DNA of 64,000 bases from Albugo candida (lineage: Eukaryota > Oomycota > Peronosporomycetes > Albuginales), in the NCBI GenBank assembly GCA_040437565.1, contig JBDOQK010000002.1:62001-126000 (forward strand). The letters are read 5' to 3'. Positions 11,083-21,819 of this stretch are shown here, piece by piece. Below the pieces are notes generated by a model. It ran no database searches, was not told where the DNA came from, and saw nothing but the letters and a program-made list of their open reading frames with translations. Position 1 is the stretch's first letter; the number at the start of each line of letters is the position of its first letter. Position numbers and translations under genes: made by a program.

Positions 11083-11389
11083 GCTTTTGACTGATGTTTT
11101 CCCAGGGCTTCGAGCAATATGAAGTATCGACTATAAATTCCAGCCGTGCTGTTTTGATGGAAGTGCAAAGGATCGAAGCATTCCTCAGCTTCGTACTCTC
11201 GCTTATTCGTCAAACAAAAGGTGTAATTGCACACCACAATAAGAGCCCCCAATGTTTAATTGTTTTGGTGCAATGCAATTTGCGTTTCAAATTACATTAT
11301 GAGACAATGAAGAAATGGACACACACAAAAGTACTATGAATTCCGTCGCATAGTTTTATTTACTGTTAAGTGGACAGATGAATGAGAAC

Positions 11390-11629
11390 TTAATCCGCTT
11401 TTCCTCTTCCGGTTGCCATGTTGTATTCTCCACGAAGTACTTGTGCAAATCCAAGACCACTCAAGCCAAGAATCAGATAAAATATATTTTTGTCTGATTT
11501 GCGCACCAAATACGTCGGCGATTTCTTGTGTGTGAACAAGGTCTGATCTTGAGGTACATGATTGGGCTTATTCACCAAGCCTGATACTCCTCGCTGCTGT
11601 ATAAAGGATGTTATGAAACGTGCTCTCAT
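11390..11629 (-). CDS. small mitochondrial membrane protein, COX7a-like
   Basis: The gene is a single exon of 79 aa. The N-terminus MRARFITSFIQQRGVSG is basic and lacks acidic residues, as in mitochondrial leaders. The mature part has the layout of cytochrome c oxidase subunit 7a: a polar SPTYLVRKSDKN segment followed by one helix (IFYLILGLSGLGFAQVL) and a short tail ending ATGRGKAD. COX7a-type subunits sit at the edge of complex IV in the inner membrane. Similarity is by length, topology and the 'Y-L-V-+-x-x-D-K' pattern, so another small inner-membrane subunit remains possible. Confidence 0.4.
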   Translation of the reverse strand: MRARFITSFIQQRGVSGLVNKPNHVPQDQTLFTHKKSPTYLVRKSDKNIFYLILGLSGLGFAQVLRGEYNMATGRGKAD

Positions 11630-11870
11630 TTTTATATCTCCAAAGCTCGCGTTTAAAGTTGTCGTATTGTCGTATTTATTTCTGGTTTCATGAGGCCTCT
11701 AATCGAGTGAATGCCATCAATGCAGAATATTATAGTCCTGTTTCCTTTACCAATTGATATAAATGTCATATGATATTGAAGGTACCTTCATACATTGATT
11801 CGTATCTACTCTCTATAGTATTACGTTTTCGCGGGACCTCTGATCATTCCCTGCGATCGCCTAGTCAATC

Positions 11871-14297
11871 TCAATCACTTTTCTCTTTCTCCGAGTCTTC
11901 TTTGTTGACCACTGCAGCAAGCTCTTCCGATAAATCACTACCCAAATGCCGTTTCCATCTCAGTTGATTCAGTACTCGAAACATGAAAGCTTTCGTATTC
12001 AATTGCAACTTTCCAAACGCTGTGGTTGGAAACGGTGCGGTGTCCAAGCACAAAACTCCAGGCACCGAGAACTTGTCACTAAATCCCATTCCAAATAGAA
12101 TCGCTCCAGGACCCCATTCCTTCACATATGAAGATAGCTGGTTCATAATAAGTCGTTTGCTCACAATTTGAGCGCCATAATAATTCTTCGCATCCATCCA
12201 TCGGATCGGCGTATCATTGATAATCACAGGATCCAGAAACAAGATATCAGGCGAGATAATGCGTCGACCGTACTTGGCTTCCTGTTCTTTCCCCAATTCT
12301 TCTTCGGTCCTGCGGAACCCGTAAGAAATTATAACACACGAATAATAATAATATAACTTACTTGAATCGAATGCCGTGACAATGAAGATAAGCTTTCAAC
12401 GTTTCTTCAAGAGATTGAACGTTGTATGAACGAGCCTCGAGAGATGGGTCACTGCGATGGATACTGTCAAATCTGGATGCACGCTTCAATTCTTCACAAT
12501 CCCGGGTGGAAAGATGATGGTTGGGCTCCCGTAAAGCGTTCTGCAGATAAGAATTAGATACTCAATAAGCGTCCCTAAAAAACTTCGAACCCTTATTTTG
12601 AAAGTAGAGAAGCCACGAGCTGCCAGAATCACACGCATCAACGACACTGGAGGATAATTATGAGCACTTCCAAGATCAATTAGACTCTTTCCGTTATTGT
12701 ATTCTTGCGAGATGCGATGCATATCCATTCTGACACGATGCGTATTCACGAGCAACGACATTCTTTGTAGTTGCTTTCTCAGATTAATTGTCATATTCGT
12801 TGTAATCGGAAGCATTTTCAACAATTTTTCGATTCGATGCACTTGTGATATATGTAATCGATGAAACGTTTCTTGCTGCAAAATCAGTCCTGCAGCTTGT
12901 GTTTCAAGCACTTGAGGGATCGGTTTAGTAGGCCAATTCAAAACGATTGGGTTCAAATCACCAAATTTCTTTTTGGCTGCTTTGATTGATTTCGGTGTTA
13001 TCGCTAGTCCAGCAGGACCGTTCCCATACACTTGCCACTGTAAGGAGGAGTAGACACTCGCCATCGCATAACAGGGATCCAAACCGACAGCTCTGACGCC
13101 TTCCATAACGGTTAAGGCCGGATCTTTACGATCAGACTCTAACGACGTGAGAGAAGGAATCTCAGGTTCGACGCCTGCAAGACGCATTTCCACCAGTAGA
13201 TCTAAGAAGATATCTGCTCGCCATACAATCGATGATCGATACAGCCAGTGCATGTACGTGTGAATGGAAATGGGTCGCATTCGTCGCAATTCTTTGAGTA
13301 CTTTGATAGCACCCTCCAAATAGTGTGCCCTGGTACAAATCTTGAGGATTGTATCTAACTCATCAAGACATAACGATACGTTTGCTTCTATCATTAATTG
13401 CCACAGTTCAATGACTTCTTCGGCAGCAGAGGTTTCATCGCACGTTTGCAATACTTTATGAAAGGTGGTAGGTTCCACGTGACGACCTTGGTTGAGAATA
13501 TCTTTCAGGATCGTGATGGCTTCTTTCGGTTTGTTTGCTTCACAGCAAGCGATCACACCTGGAAGAAGAAACTTTTCATCCAGACTTGAGTTCCCATATT
13601 TACGATACAGATCGAACAATTCATTTCCTTTTTCAAATGAATTGGATCGTAAGTCGGACAACAAAGTCGCTATCTCGGACATAACGGGAAGTTGCGTCTG
13701 TAGTTTGGAGATTTGGAGCAACTTTTCGATCACTACGTTACTTTTGGACTCCAATTGAGTAATTCGCAAGTTGTCATCCGGAAGTGATGGTGGTGTCGAG
13801 GGTTGAGGGGATGTCACCTCAGTTACGACTTCACTTGAAGCGGTCTCGGACTTTTCAACCTTCGATAGCTTAGCTGCGTTTTTGACGGGTCCATTCTCAA
13901 CCGTTATCTCTGTTGACGCTTTTGCACTCGTTTCCTCTTTTGCTTGTGGCTTCTGAGTAGCCGCCTTCTTCTTCTTGACAGACTTTTTACGCTTACTTTT
14001 ACTAGTTGTTGCACGTTCCGATTCTTTTGTAGTGGCAACGATTTCCTTTGACTCATTTGATATTGTGGCGACTTTCTGTGTATCCTTAGCGGTAGGCACA
14101 ATATCTGCGAGTAAATTCGGAACACTGGAGCAGAAGCGTAGTGGCAAACCACATGTAACCTTTGTAGCAGCGTAATTGGATTGAATACACTTTATCGAAC
14201 GTAACCTATGCTCCAAAGAAGAACGACTGTTGAGATCGTACGCTCTTCCACACGGTCGTGCCAAGCTACGTAGTCGCATGACTGGTGCTACGAGCAA
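11871..14297 (-). CDS. PPR-like / CDIN1-type nuclease domain protein (apparent fusion)
   Basis: Three exons (12591-14297, 12362-12540, 11871-12309; introns 50 and 52 bp) give 774 aa. The N-terminus (MLVAPVMRLRSLARPCGRAY) looks like a mitochondrial leader, followed by a Lys-rich low-complexity part. Residues about 200-400 form helical-pair repeats resembling pentatricopeptide repeats (FDLYRKYGNSSLDEKFLLPG, AITILKDILNQGRHVEPTTF). From about residue 455 it matches CDIN1 (C15orf41), including SLIDLGSAHNYPPVSLMRVIL, SPDILF, IRWMDAKNYYGAQI and KEWGPGAILFGMGF. CDIN1 carries a PD-(D/E)XK-like TPD fold; the DILF and DAK motifs fit its active-site strands. No stop codon separates the two halves. A missed gene boundary within exon 1 is the alternative. 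Confidence 0.75.
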
Positions 14298-14383
14298 ACT
14301 ACTCGATACCGGTTCAAGACGGGCTTTAGTAACATTACGAGTTCGGTATTACACAACAACACTCCGAAATTACGTTCCCTGCG

Positions 14384-16180
14384 TTATCGAATTTGTAACT
14401 CAGGACAGCCATCACCAGCTCGACGGACGGTAATATCTCTCACAAGTGATTCCGATAAAATGCCCGTTTTCATCAGCGATTTCATATGCAAAATCGGGTA
14501 GCCTCCAACACGTGATAATGACGCACCATCGATAGTGTCAGAATATTGCTCTGGATAATAATCCCTCAGCACATCCGCCTTCGAAATCTTATCCAATCCC
14601 GCGTGCCCCACCACATGAAATAGTGCATCAATATCATTCATCTTCATGTACGGACATGTAGCGCATCCACCGGCTGTTGAACATCCTTCCCCTCCAGCCA
14701 CACCCGGGACCAATTCCTCGGATTCTTTTGTAACTGCGTCCGCCGCAACGGGAAAGATTATTTCGACTTGAGGCTTGATGGAAGCCTGACTAGCTTGCAG
14801 CATAGTTTGCACACTCTTCACAATAGAAGTTATCATACCGGCTTCTGTTCCGAGCACAAAACGCAATGTCTCACTGGACGATCGATCGATCGCTTCCTTG
14901 GTCTTACTCCTAATAAAATTGAGGATGTTTGAAGTGGACCCCACAATTCCACGATCATTTTGCTTCAAGTTCAAATGTGATTATAAAAGTTTCAATAATA
15001 TAAAGGTGAGTACCTGAGCCTCAATAGCGAGCATGAACATTTCTCCAGGCACTTCAAAATGAGCTGTGTGGAATGCATCGTGATACTCCTCGCGCACTCG
15101 TTTTGTCACTTTGTCGCCAAACATATGATGCACCACGCAGTTTCCTTGCTTGAAGTATTCGAACCGTTGTATCAAATCCGAGATCCTGAGTTTACAAATC
15201 AGACACAAAATCGCCATATTCCATCCAATCGCCTTACGTTTTCTGGTTGTGTTTAGGATGGATATTTTTGATTTTTGAATCAGGAAGCTGTGCGAGATGC
15301 TCAAACATCTTCTCGAGATTTTCACCCATATAGGTGTCGGGACCATACCAAACCGTGAGATCTGGAACCTGTGCGAATGCTTGCAGGATTGTCTGCACCA
15401 CATTTGATGAGGTGCACGTGATGGTCGGGATTGTGTGGTGAGCGAAAGCCTTGCTTCGTAAGGAAGTGTTGATGTAGACGACATGCAAGCTGGATGGTGT
15501 CCGGGCTGCCTTTTGCAAAAAAGCCATATAAGCCTGTTTTTCAGCGGATTCCGCCAAGCTACAACCAATTTTTTGAGAGGAGAGGCGATATATTGGAAGA
15601 TGTGCAAACTCATTGGAATCCAGCGTCGCTCGAACACTTTCAGCCATGAAATCGACGCCAAGGACGGCAAGGGATCTAACACCTTCTGCAGCCATACGAT
15701 TGGCAGCTTCTCCCATCGCCAGAGAGTCTGCAATGAATGTGTGCGGCCATTTCAATGCATTTAGGATACCCTGTGAAACCACATCGTATAAAATACAAGA
15801 GGTCCTTTCTCGAGTACGAAAGCTACCTGGAGCTCAGGGTCCATGTAAAAATGTGCCACGATACCCATATTTTTCTCATGAAGTAACCTATCCAATTCAC
15901 TAACTAGTTCCTCGTCCGGCTTGAAATATTTTGCTTGTGCTTGCGCAAATGAACCTTTTGCAGATATATTCTGATCGCTTATCTGAAAACATGACGGTTA
16001 AGTGGTTAGAGGCACTGGAATGGAATCTTTGAATGTCCTGACCAAAATAGAAGGAAATGGCTGGTTCCAGCTCGCTGCAAGGGAGCTCGATGAGCGATTT
16101 ATCGTGGGGTGGGGACGTCTTGCTGTAGCACGTATTGCACGGGCCCACATTTTCGATACTATCGTGCCGTTCCTTCTCAT
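14384..16180 (-). CDS. nadA: quinolinate synthase (NadA)
   Basis: Five exons (16043-16180, 15827-15982, 15238-15770, 15014-15185, 14384-14962) give 525 aa. NadA condenses iminoaspartate with dihydroxyacetone phosphate to quinolinate in de novo NAD synthesis and holds a 4Fe-4S cluster. The three cluster cysteines are present in IGCSLAES, PTITCTSSNV and CATCPYMKMN. Other family motifs are GIVAHFYMDPELQG, LHVVYINTSL, VWYGPDTYMG, FHTAHFEVPGEMF and RFVLGTEAGM. The N-terminal exon is Arg- and Ser-rich without acids (MWARAIRATARRPHPT), so mitochondrial import is likely. The donor at 16042 (GTCAGG) is weak, making the first exon the least certain. Plant enzymes carry an N-terminal SufE domain; none is seen here. 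The 143-bp repeat array begins 51 bp upstream of the start codon. Confidence 0.9.
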
Positions 16181-16231
16181 TGGTAAATGCGTACTGTAGT
16201 CGGCCTAATTTAAGCTCAGATGGAAAGTTCT

Positions 16232-17761
16232 CACACAATTGAGAAAGTATATATCAGTTCGTCTATATTCATTATCATTTTGGATGTATCTATATTATTT
16301 CTCACGCAGAATTAATGGAAGGCTCGAAATCGATGAGGAGCAAATTTTGACATGTCGAGTTCGGGAGTCCGTCCCACACAATTGAGAAAGTATATATCAG
16401 TTCGTCTATATTCATTATCATTTTGGATGTATCTATATTATTTCTCACGCAGAATTAATGGAAGGCTCGAAATCGATGAGGAGCAAATTTTGACATGTCG
16501 AGTTCGGGAGTCCGTCCCACACAATTGAGAAAGTATATATCAGTTCGTCTATATTCATTATCATTTTGGATGTATCTATATTATTTCTCACGCAGAATTA
16601 ATGGAAGGCTCGAAATCGATGAGGAGCAAATTTTGACATGTCGAGTTCGGGAGTCCGTCCCACACAATTGAGAAAGTATATATCAGTTCGTCTATATTCA
16701 TTATCATTTTGGATGTATCTATATTATTTCTCACGCAGAATTAATGGAAGGCTCGAAATCGATGAGGAGCAAATTTTGACATGTCGAGTTCGGGAGTCCG
16801 TCCCACACAATTGAGAAAGTATATATCAGTTCGTCTATATTCATTATCATTTTGGATGTATCTATATTATTTCTCACGCAGAATTAATGGAAGGCTCGAA
16901 ATCGATGAGGAGCAAATTTTGACATGTCGAGTTCGGGAGTCCGTCCNNNNNNNNNNNNNNNNNNNNNNNNNNNNNNNNNNNNNNNNNNNNNNNNNNNNNN
17001 NNNNNNNNNNNNNNNNNNNNNNNNNNNNNNNNNNNNNNNNNNNNNNCACACAATTGAGAAAGTATATATCAGTTCGTCTATATTCATTATCATTTTGGAT
17101 GTATCTATATTATTTCTCACGCAGAATTAATGGAAGGCTCGAAATCGATGAGGAGCAAATTTTGACATGTCGAGTTCGGGAGTCCGTCCCACACAATTGA
17201 GAAAGTATATATCAGTTCGTCTATATTCATTATCATTTTGGATGTATCTATATTATTTCTCACGCAGAATTAATGGAAGGCTCGAAATCGATGAGGAGCA
17301 AATTTTGACATGTCGAGTTCGGGAGTCCGTCCCACACAATTGAGAAAGTATATATCAGTTCGTCTATATTCATTATCATTTTGGATGTATCTATATTATT
17401 TCTCACGCAGAATTAATGGAAGGCTCGAAATCGATGAGGAGCAAATTTTGACATGTCGAGTTCGGGAGTCCGTCCCACACAATTGAGAAAGTATATATCA
17501 GTTCGTCTATATTCATTATCATTTTGGATGTATCTATATTATTTCTCACGCAGAATTAATGGAAGGCTCGAAATCGATGAGGAGCAAATTTTGACATGTC
17601 GAGTTCGGGAGTCCGTCCCACACAATTGAGAAAGTATATATCAGTTCGTCTATATTCATTATCATTTTGGATGTATCTATATTATTTCTCACGCAGAATT
17701 AATGGAAGGCTCGAAATCGATGAGGAGCAAATTTTGACATGTCGAGTTCGGGAGTCCGTCC
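16232..17761. repeat. 143-bp tandem repeat array, at least ten units
   Basis: Ten full units of 143 bp run from 16232 to 16946 and from 17047 to 17761, with a 100-N gap between them. The units look identical. In each, the right-hand 63 bp is the same as the last 21 codons plus stop of the FAD oxidoreductase gene (read on the minus strand), and the left-hand 80 bp is the non-coding sequence after its stop. Only the rightmost unit is joined to the gene body. The true copy number is unknown because of the gap. The array fills the whole space between the oxidoreductase 3' end and the start of nadA. Confidence 0.95.
16947..17046. other. assembly gap (100 N) inside tandem array
   Basis: The gap falls exactly at a unit boundary of the 143-bp array. 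This is a typical place for an assembler to stop, and further units may be missing here. Confidence 0.98.
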
Positions 17762-19630
17762 AGAAATCACATCCGCCAGCAAAGCAGCCGCACCGAATGA
17801 GAGCAAAAATCCTCTGGACCCGTAGCCGCCGTTAACATAAATATTTGGAATTCGTGTGTGCCCAATAAGTGGAACATCGTCCGCGGTTGCGAGCTGACAG
17901 CCTACGTGCGTTTGCATTCTGCTAATATCCAAGTAACCCTCCGGGAAAAGCTCCTGCGCTTGGTTTAGCAGCATTTCGATGCGCTTTTGCTGGTGTGTGA
18001 AGGAAGTTTGTTTTGAAAACAAGCTGCTTCGCCGCGTCGTTCGTTCTGTTTCCTCCCCTTCTGTTCCTTCTTGAGGTTTTACGAAATCAAGTCCGCCAGA
18101 TATTCGCACCATACCCTCTAGAGGCGATACTAGTGTAACCCCTCCCACGTAGATGTTACGTTTGGGAGGTACGAATCCGTCACTTACTGGTACGGAAAGA
18201 ATGTATCCTTTGACGGGGTACATATACAATTCGAGTCCAGCGCGTTTTGCGACTGTTTTTGTTGAGTTACCGAGCGCCAAAACAAAATCGTCTCCCTCAA
18301 TTAATGATCCATTTCGCGTTTGTAGTGCAAAAGCGCGTTTACTATCGCATAAAAACTCTTGAATCTCGGTACCAAAACGAAACATGACGCCGAATCGAAG
18401 ACATAATTTATAAAGTCCTTCGCATAGCTTTTGCACATCACCGCTCGTTCCAGTCGAGCAAAGCAATGCACCGTGTTCCACAACCTCAGGAACAAGTGAA
18501 GGTTCCTCATCAAGTGCTTCAAATGAATCCAACATTTTGAGGGGCATGCCTATCTCATCCAAATGACGCTTTCGATCACTTTTTGCGATCCATTCGACGT
18601 CGCTTGGATTGGTTAATAGTTCAACAGTACCCGTGGCGATTGCCTCCATTTCCAGTACTTTGCCGTGAGAATTTTGCATTTCCTTCAAGATCTCCATACT
18701 ATAAAAGGCAAGTTGGCGTACCAAGCGCGCGTTTTCAGCACCACGCTGCTTTCCATTACTCAACAAATAATTCATTCCCCATTTCCAAAATGAGGGATCA
18801 CGTAACGTTTTAAACTCAACTTTTATTGGTATACTGGGTTTCCATTTACTTTTTGAGGTTTTAGCGGATATTGTAGGACGTAGCTGCATTAAGTTTTCGT
18901 CGTGAATTGTGTCATTATGGTTACGGTTTGGTGTTTTTGTATTGAATGCTTCCTTTGGCGTTTCAAGTATAACACTTTCAGGGTGACTGACTTCGGATGG
19001 TCGTGTTTGTGTAAAAAAACTTGAGATTGTAGTCCGACTAATAAATGAAGGGCGAATGGAAGCGCTAGCAGACCAGCGTGAGGATTTTGGTGATCGGTTT
19101 TTAAGTCGAAGAGAAGACCCCGTTCCATAGAGTGAGGGATCTAAAATTGCGCTATTACAATAACTCGACTGAGTCGCCACTGCTCTTTCTTTCTCAACAC
19201 AAAGAACCTCATGCCCTTGCTTTGCTAGATGGTAACATGTGAGGAGACCTACAATTCCTGCACCACAAACAATAATACGTTTCTTCTCGTCCGTCGAGGC
19301 TGTCAACGGCGATTCTACAGTAGCAGAAAGACGATGATCCCGAAGGTCTATACCTTCGGCAAGTTTGTCGTCTAGTGAGGGAATGAAATGGTGAGGGAAG
19401 TCACGTAGTGAATAATAAGTTTCATCTTGGATCATAGATCCTGTCGGAGTTGACTTATCCGAGGAGCCATCCTCATTATTATTCGATTGGTAGTTTTCTT
19501 TCATTACGTTTTCGTTGCTGACGGAAGGGTCGATTGTGTCGATCGGGTCTATTACACGCTCCGGTTGTGCATCATTACGACCATTTCCTTCCTTATAATC
19601 AGATTTGAGTAATACCATTTCACTCGTCAC
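17699..19630 (-). CDS. FAD-dependent oxidoreductase, DAO (D-amino-acid dehydrogenase-like) family
   Basis: A single exon encodes 643 aa. After a polar N-terminal region of about 115 residues comes the FAD-binding Rossmann motif KRIIVCGAGIVGLLTCYHLA and the ribose-binding VLCVEKE. The C-terminus shows the second dinucleotide motif, IYVNGGYGSRGFLLSFGAAA, typical of DAO proteins, followed by the final SGRTPELDMSKFAPHRFRAFH. DAO enzymes oxidise amino acids or similar amines; DadA-like members feed electrons to carriers. Between the Rossmann motif and the body there is a Ser/Lys-rich insert of about 100 residues (about 165-275) that is unusual for the family. The last 21 codons lie in the terminal unit of the 143-bp array. 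SEC10 is divergent, 435 bp between start codons once the artefact is removed. Confidence 0.85.
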   Translation of the reverse strand: MTSEMVLLKSDYKEGNGRNDAQPERVIDPIDTIDPSVSNENVMKENYQSNNNEDGSSDKSTPTGSMIQDETYYSLRDFPHHFIPSLDDKLAEGIDLRDHRLSATVESPLTASTDEKKRIIVCGAGIVGLLTCYHLAKQGHEVLCVEKERAVATQSSYCNSAILDPSLYGTGSSLRLKNRSPKSSRWSASASIRPSFISRTTISSFFTQTRPSEVSHPESVILETPKEAFNTKTPNRNHNDTIHDENLMQLRPTISAKTSKSKWKPSIPIKVEFKTLRDPSFWKWGMNYLLSNGKQRGAENARLVRQLAFYSMEILKEMQNSHGKVLEMEAIATGTVELLTNPSDVEWIAKSDRKRHLDEIGMPLKMLDSFEALDEEPSLVPEVVEHGALLCSTGTSGDVQKLCEGLYKLCLRFGVMFRFGTEIQEFLCDSKRAFALQTRNGSLIEGDDFVLALGNSTKTVAKRAGLELYMYPVKGYILSVPVSDGFVPPKRNIYVGGVTLVSPLEGMVRISGGLDFVKPQEGTEGEETERTTRRSSLFSKQTSFTHQQKRIEMLLNQAQELFPEGYLDISRMQTHVGCQLATADDVPLIGHTRIPNIYVNGGYGSRGFLLSFGAAALLADVISGRTPELDMSKFAPHRFRAFH

Positions 19631-20065
19631 TAATTTTTGTCAAAGTATATAGTGTGAATTTGATACTATGGTGAACGTATAGAGCCTGGATAATGCACGC
19701 CAAGTGCTACTGTAAAAAATTTTAAGGTGCAAAGACAGTCTGCTGAGGTGGTTTTTGGGACATGTTCGAATAGGCAATTAACACGTAGCCCGTAAGCTCT
19801 TTAAAATTTCTGCCTATTTGCAATCAGACCATAATGTCCAACGTACCGATCCTCTCTAATTTGATACCACGCAATCTGGTCCGAATACTCCGTCACTTGT
19901 AACCGTCCAGAACAGTTTTAACCTTAAACTTTGACAAGAGAGTTGTCCGAGTCCCAGCACAACCGCACGCACGTGATCGCCTACCCACAAAATTGAGCCG
20001 TTACTTCGCATTCTTAACTGTTGTCCGAAGATGTATAACTGATACGTGATTACGAAAAGACACAA

Positions 20066-20162
20066 ATGACGGAATATCTTTCTCAATCCACGAATAAAAC
20101 CTTCCGTTCAACTCGTTCCAACCGCACTTCACTTCTCTCTGATGAATTTCTGGAGGGTTTTA
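20066..20162 (+). CDS. SEC10 5' fragment (assembly duplicate)
   Basis: The first 97 bp of the SEC10 coding region, starting MTEYLSQSTNKTFRSTRSN, runs into the gap at 20163. It is identical to the start of the complete gene at 21820 and is not a separate gene. Confidence 0.85.
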
Positions 20163-20262
20163 NNNNNNNNNNNNNNNNNNNNNNNNNNNNNNNNNNNNNN
20201 NNNNNNNNNNNNNNNNNNNNNNNNNNNNNNNNNNNNNNNNNNNNNNNNNNNNNNNNNNNNNN
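20163..20262. other. assembly gap (100 N)
   Basis: This run of 100 N is flanked by the same 1.65-kb sequence on both sides. The real distance is probably an overlap. Confidence 0.98.
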
Positions 20263-21384
20263 ATCAAGTGCTTCAAATGAATCCAACATTTTGAGGGGCA
20301 TGCCTATCTCATCCAAATGACGCTTTCGATCACTTTTTGCGATCCATTCGACGTCGCTTGGATTGGTTAATAGTTCAACAGTACCCGTGGCGATTGCCTC
20401 CATTTCCAGTACTTTGCCGTGAGAATTTTGCATTTCCTTCAAGATCTCCATACTATAAAAGGCAAGTTGGCGTACCAAGCGCGCGTTTTCAGCACCACGC
20501 TGCTTTCCATTACTCAACAAATAATTCATTCCCCATTTCCAAAATGAGGGATCACGTAACGTTTTAAACTCAACTTTTATTGGTATACTGGGTTTCCATT
20601 TACTTTTTGAGGTTTTAGCGGATATTGTAGGACGTAGCTGCATTAAGTTTTCGTCGTGAATTGTGTCATTATGGTTACGGTTTGGTGTTTTTGTATTGAA
20701 TGCTTCCTTTGGCGTTTCAAGTATAACACTTTCAGGGTGACTGACTTCGGATGGTCGTGTTTGTGTAAAAAAACTTGAGATTGTAGTCCGACTAATAAAT
20801 GAAGGGCGAATGGAAGCGCTAGCAGACCAGCGTGAGGATTTTGGTGATCGGTTTTTAAGTCGAAGAGAAGACCCCGTTCCATAGAGTGAGGGATCTAAAA
20901 TTGCGCTATTACAATAACTCGACTGAGTCGCCACTGCTCTTTCTTTCTCAACACAAAGAACCTCATGCCCTTGCTTTGCTAGATGGTAACATGTGAGGAG
21001 ACCTACAATTCCTGCACCACAAACAATAATACGTTTCTTCTCGTCCGTCGAGGCTGTCAACGGCGATTCTACAGTAGCAGAAAGACGATGATCCCGAAGG
21101 TCTATACCTTCGGCAAGTTTGTCGTCTAGTGAGGGAATGAAATGGTGAGGGAAGTCACGTAGTGAATAATAAGTTTCATCTTGGATCATAGATCCTGTCG
21201 GAGTTGACTTATCCGAGGAGCCATCCTCATTATTATTCGATTGGTAGTTTTCTTTCATTACGTTTTCGTTGCTGACGGAAGGGTCGATTGTGTCGATCGG
21301 GTCTATTACACGCTCCGGTTGTGCATCATTACGACCATTTCCTTCCTTATAATCAGATTTGAGTAATACCATTTCACTCGTCAC
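20263..21384 (-). CDS. FAD oxidoreductase N-terminal fragment (assembly duplicate)
   Basis: This is identical to the first 374 codons of the gene at 17699-19630, cut off by the gap at its 3' side. It includes the Rossmann motif and the Ser-rich insert but lacks the C-terminal FAD motif. It should not be counted as a paralogue. Confidence 0.85.
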
Positions 21385-21819
21385 TAATTTTTGTCAAAGT
21401 ATATAGTGTGAATTTGATACTATGGTGAACGTATAGAGCCTGGATAATGCACGCCAAGTGCTACTGTAAAAAATTTTAAGGTGCAAAGACAGTCTGCTGA
21501 GGTGGTTTTTGGGACATGTTCGAATAGGCAATTAACACGTAGCCCGTAAGCTCTTTAAAATTTCTGCCTATTTGCAATCAGACCATAATGTCCAACGTAC
21601 CGATCCTCTCTAATTTGATACCACGCAATCTGGTCCGAATACTCCGTCACTTGTAACCGTCCAGAACAGTTTTAACCTTAAACTTTGACAAGAGAGTTGT
21701 CCGAGTCCCAGCACAACCGCACGCACGTGATCGCCTACCCACAAAATTGAGCCGTTACTTCGCATTCTTAACTGTTGTCCGAAGATGTATAACTGATACG
21801 TGATTACGAAAAGACACAA
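21385..21819. promoter_or_regulatory. divergent intergenic region between FAD oxidoreductase and SEC10
   Basis: The 435 bp separate the two start codons of divergent genes and must contain both promoters. The same sequence is present at 19631-20065 through the assembly duplication. I could not place a definite initiator. Confidence 0.5.

Noticed and set aside
16781-17200. repetitive open frame through the 143-bp array
   Set aside because: It reads the non-coding strand of the repeat and is closed within each unit length; the coding part belongs to the opposite strand.
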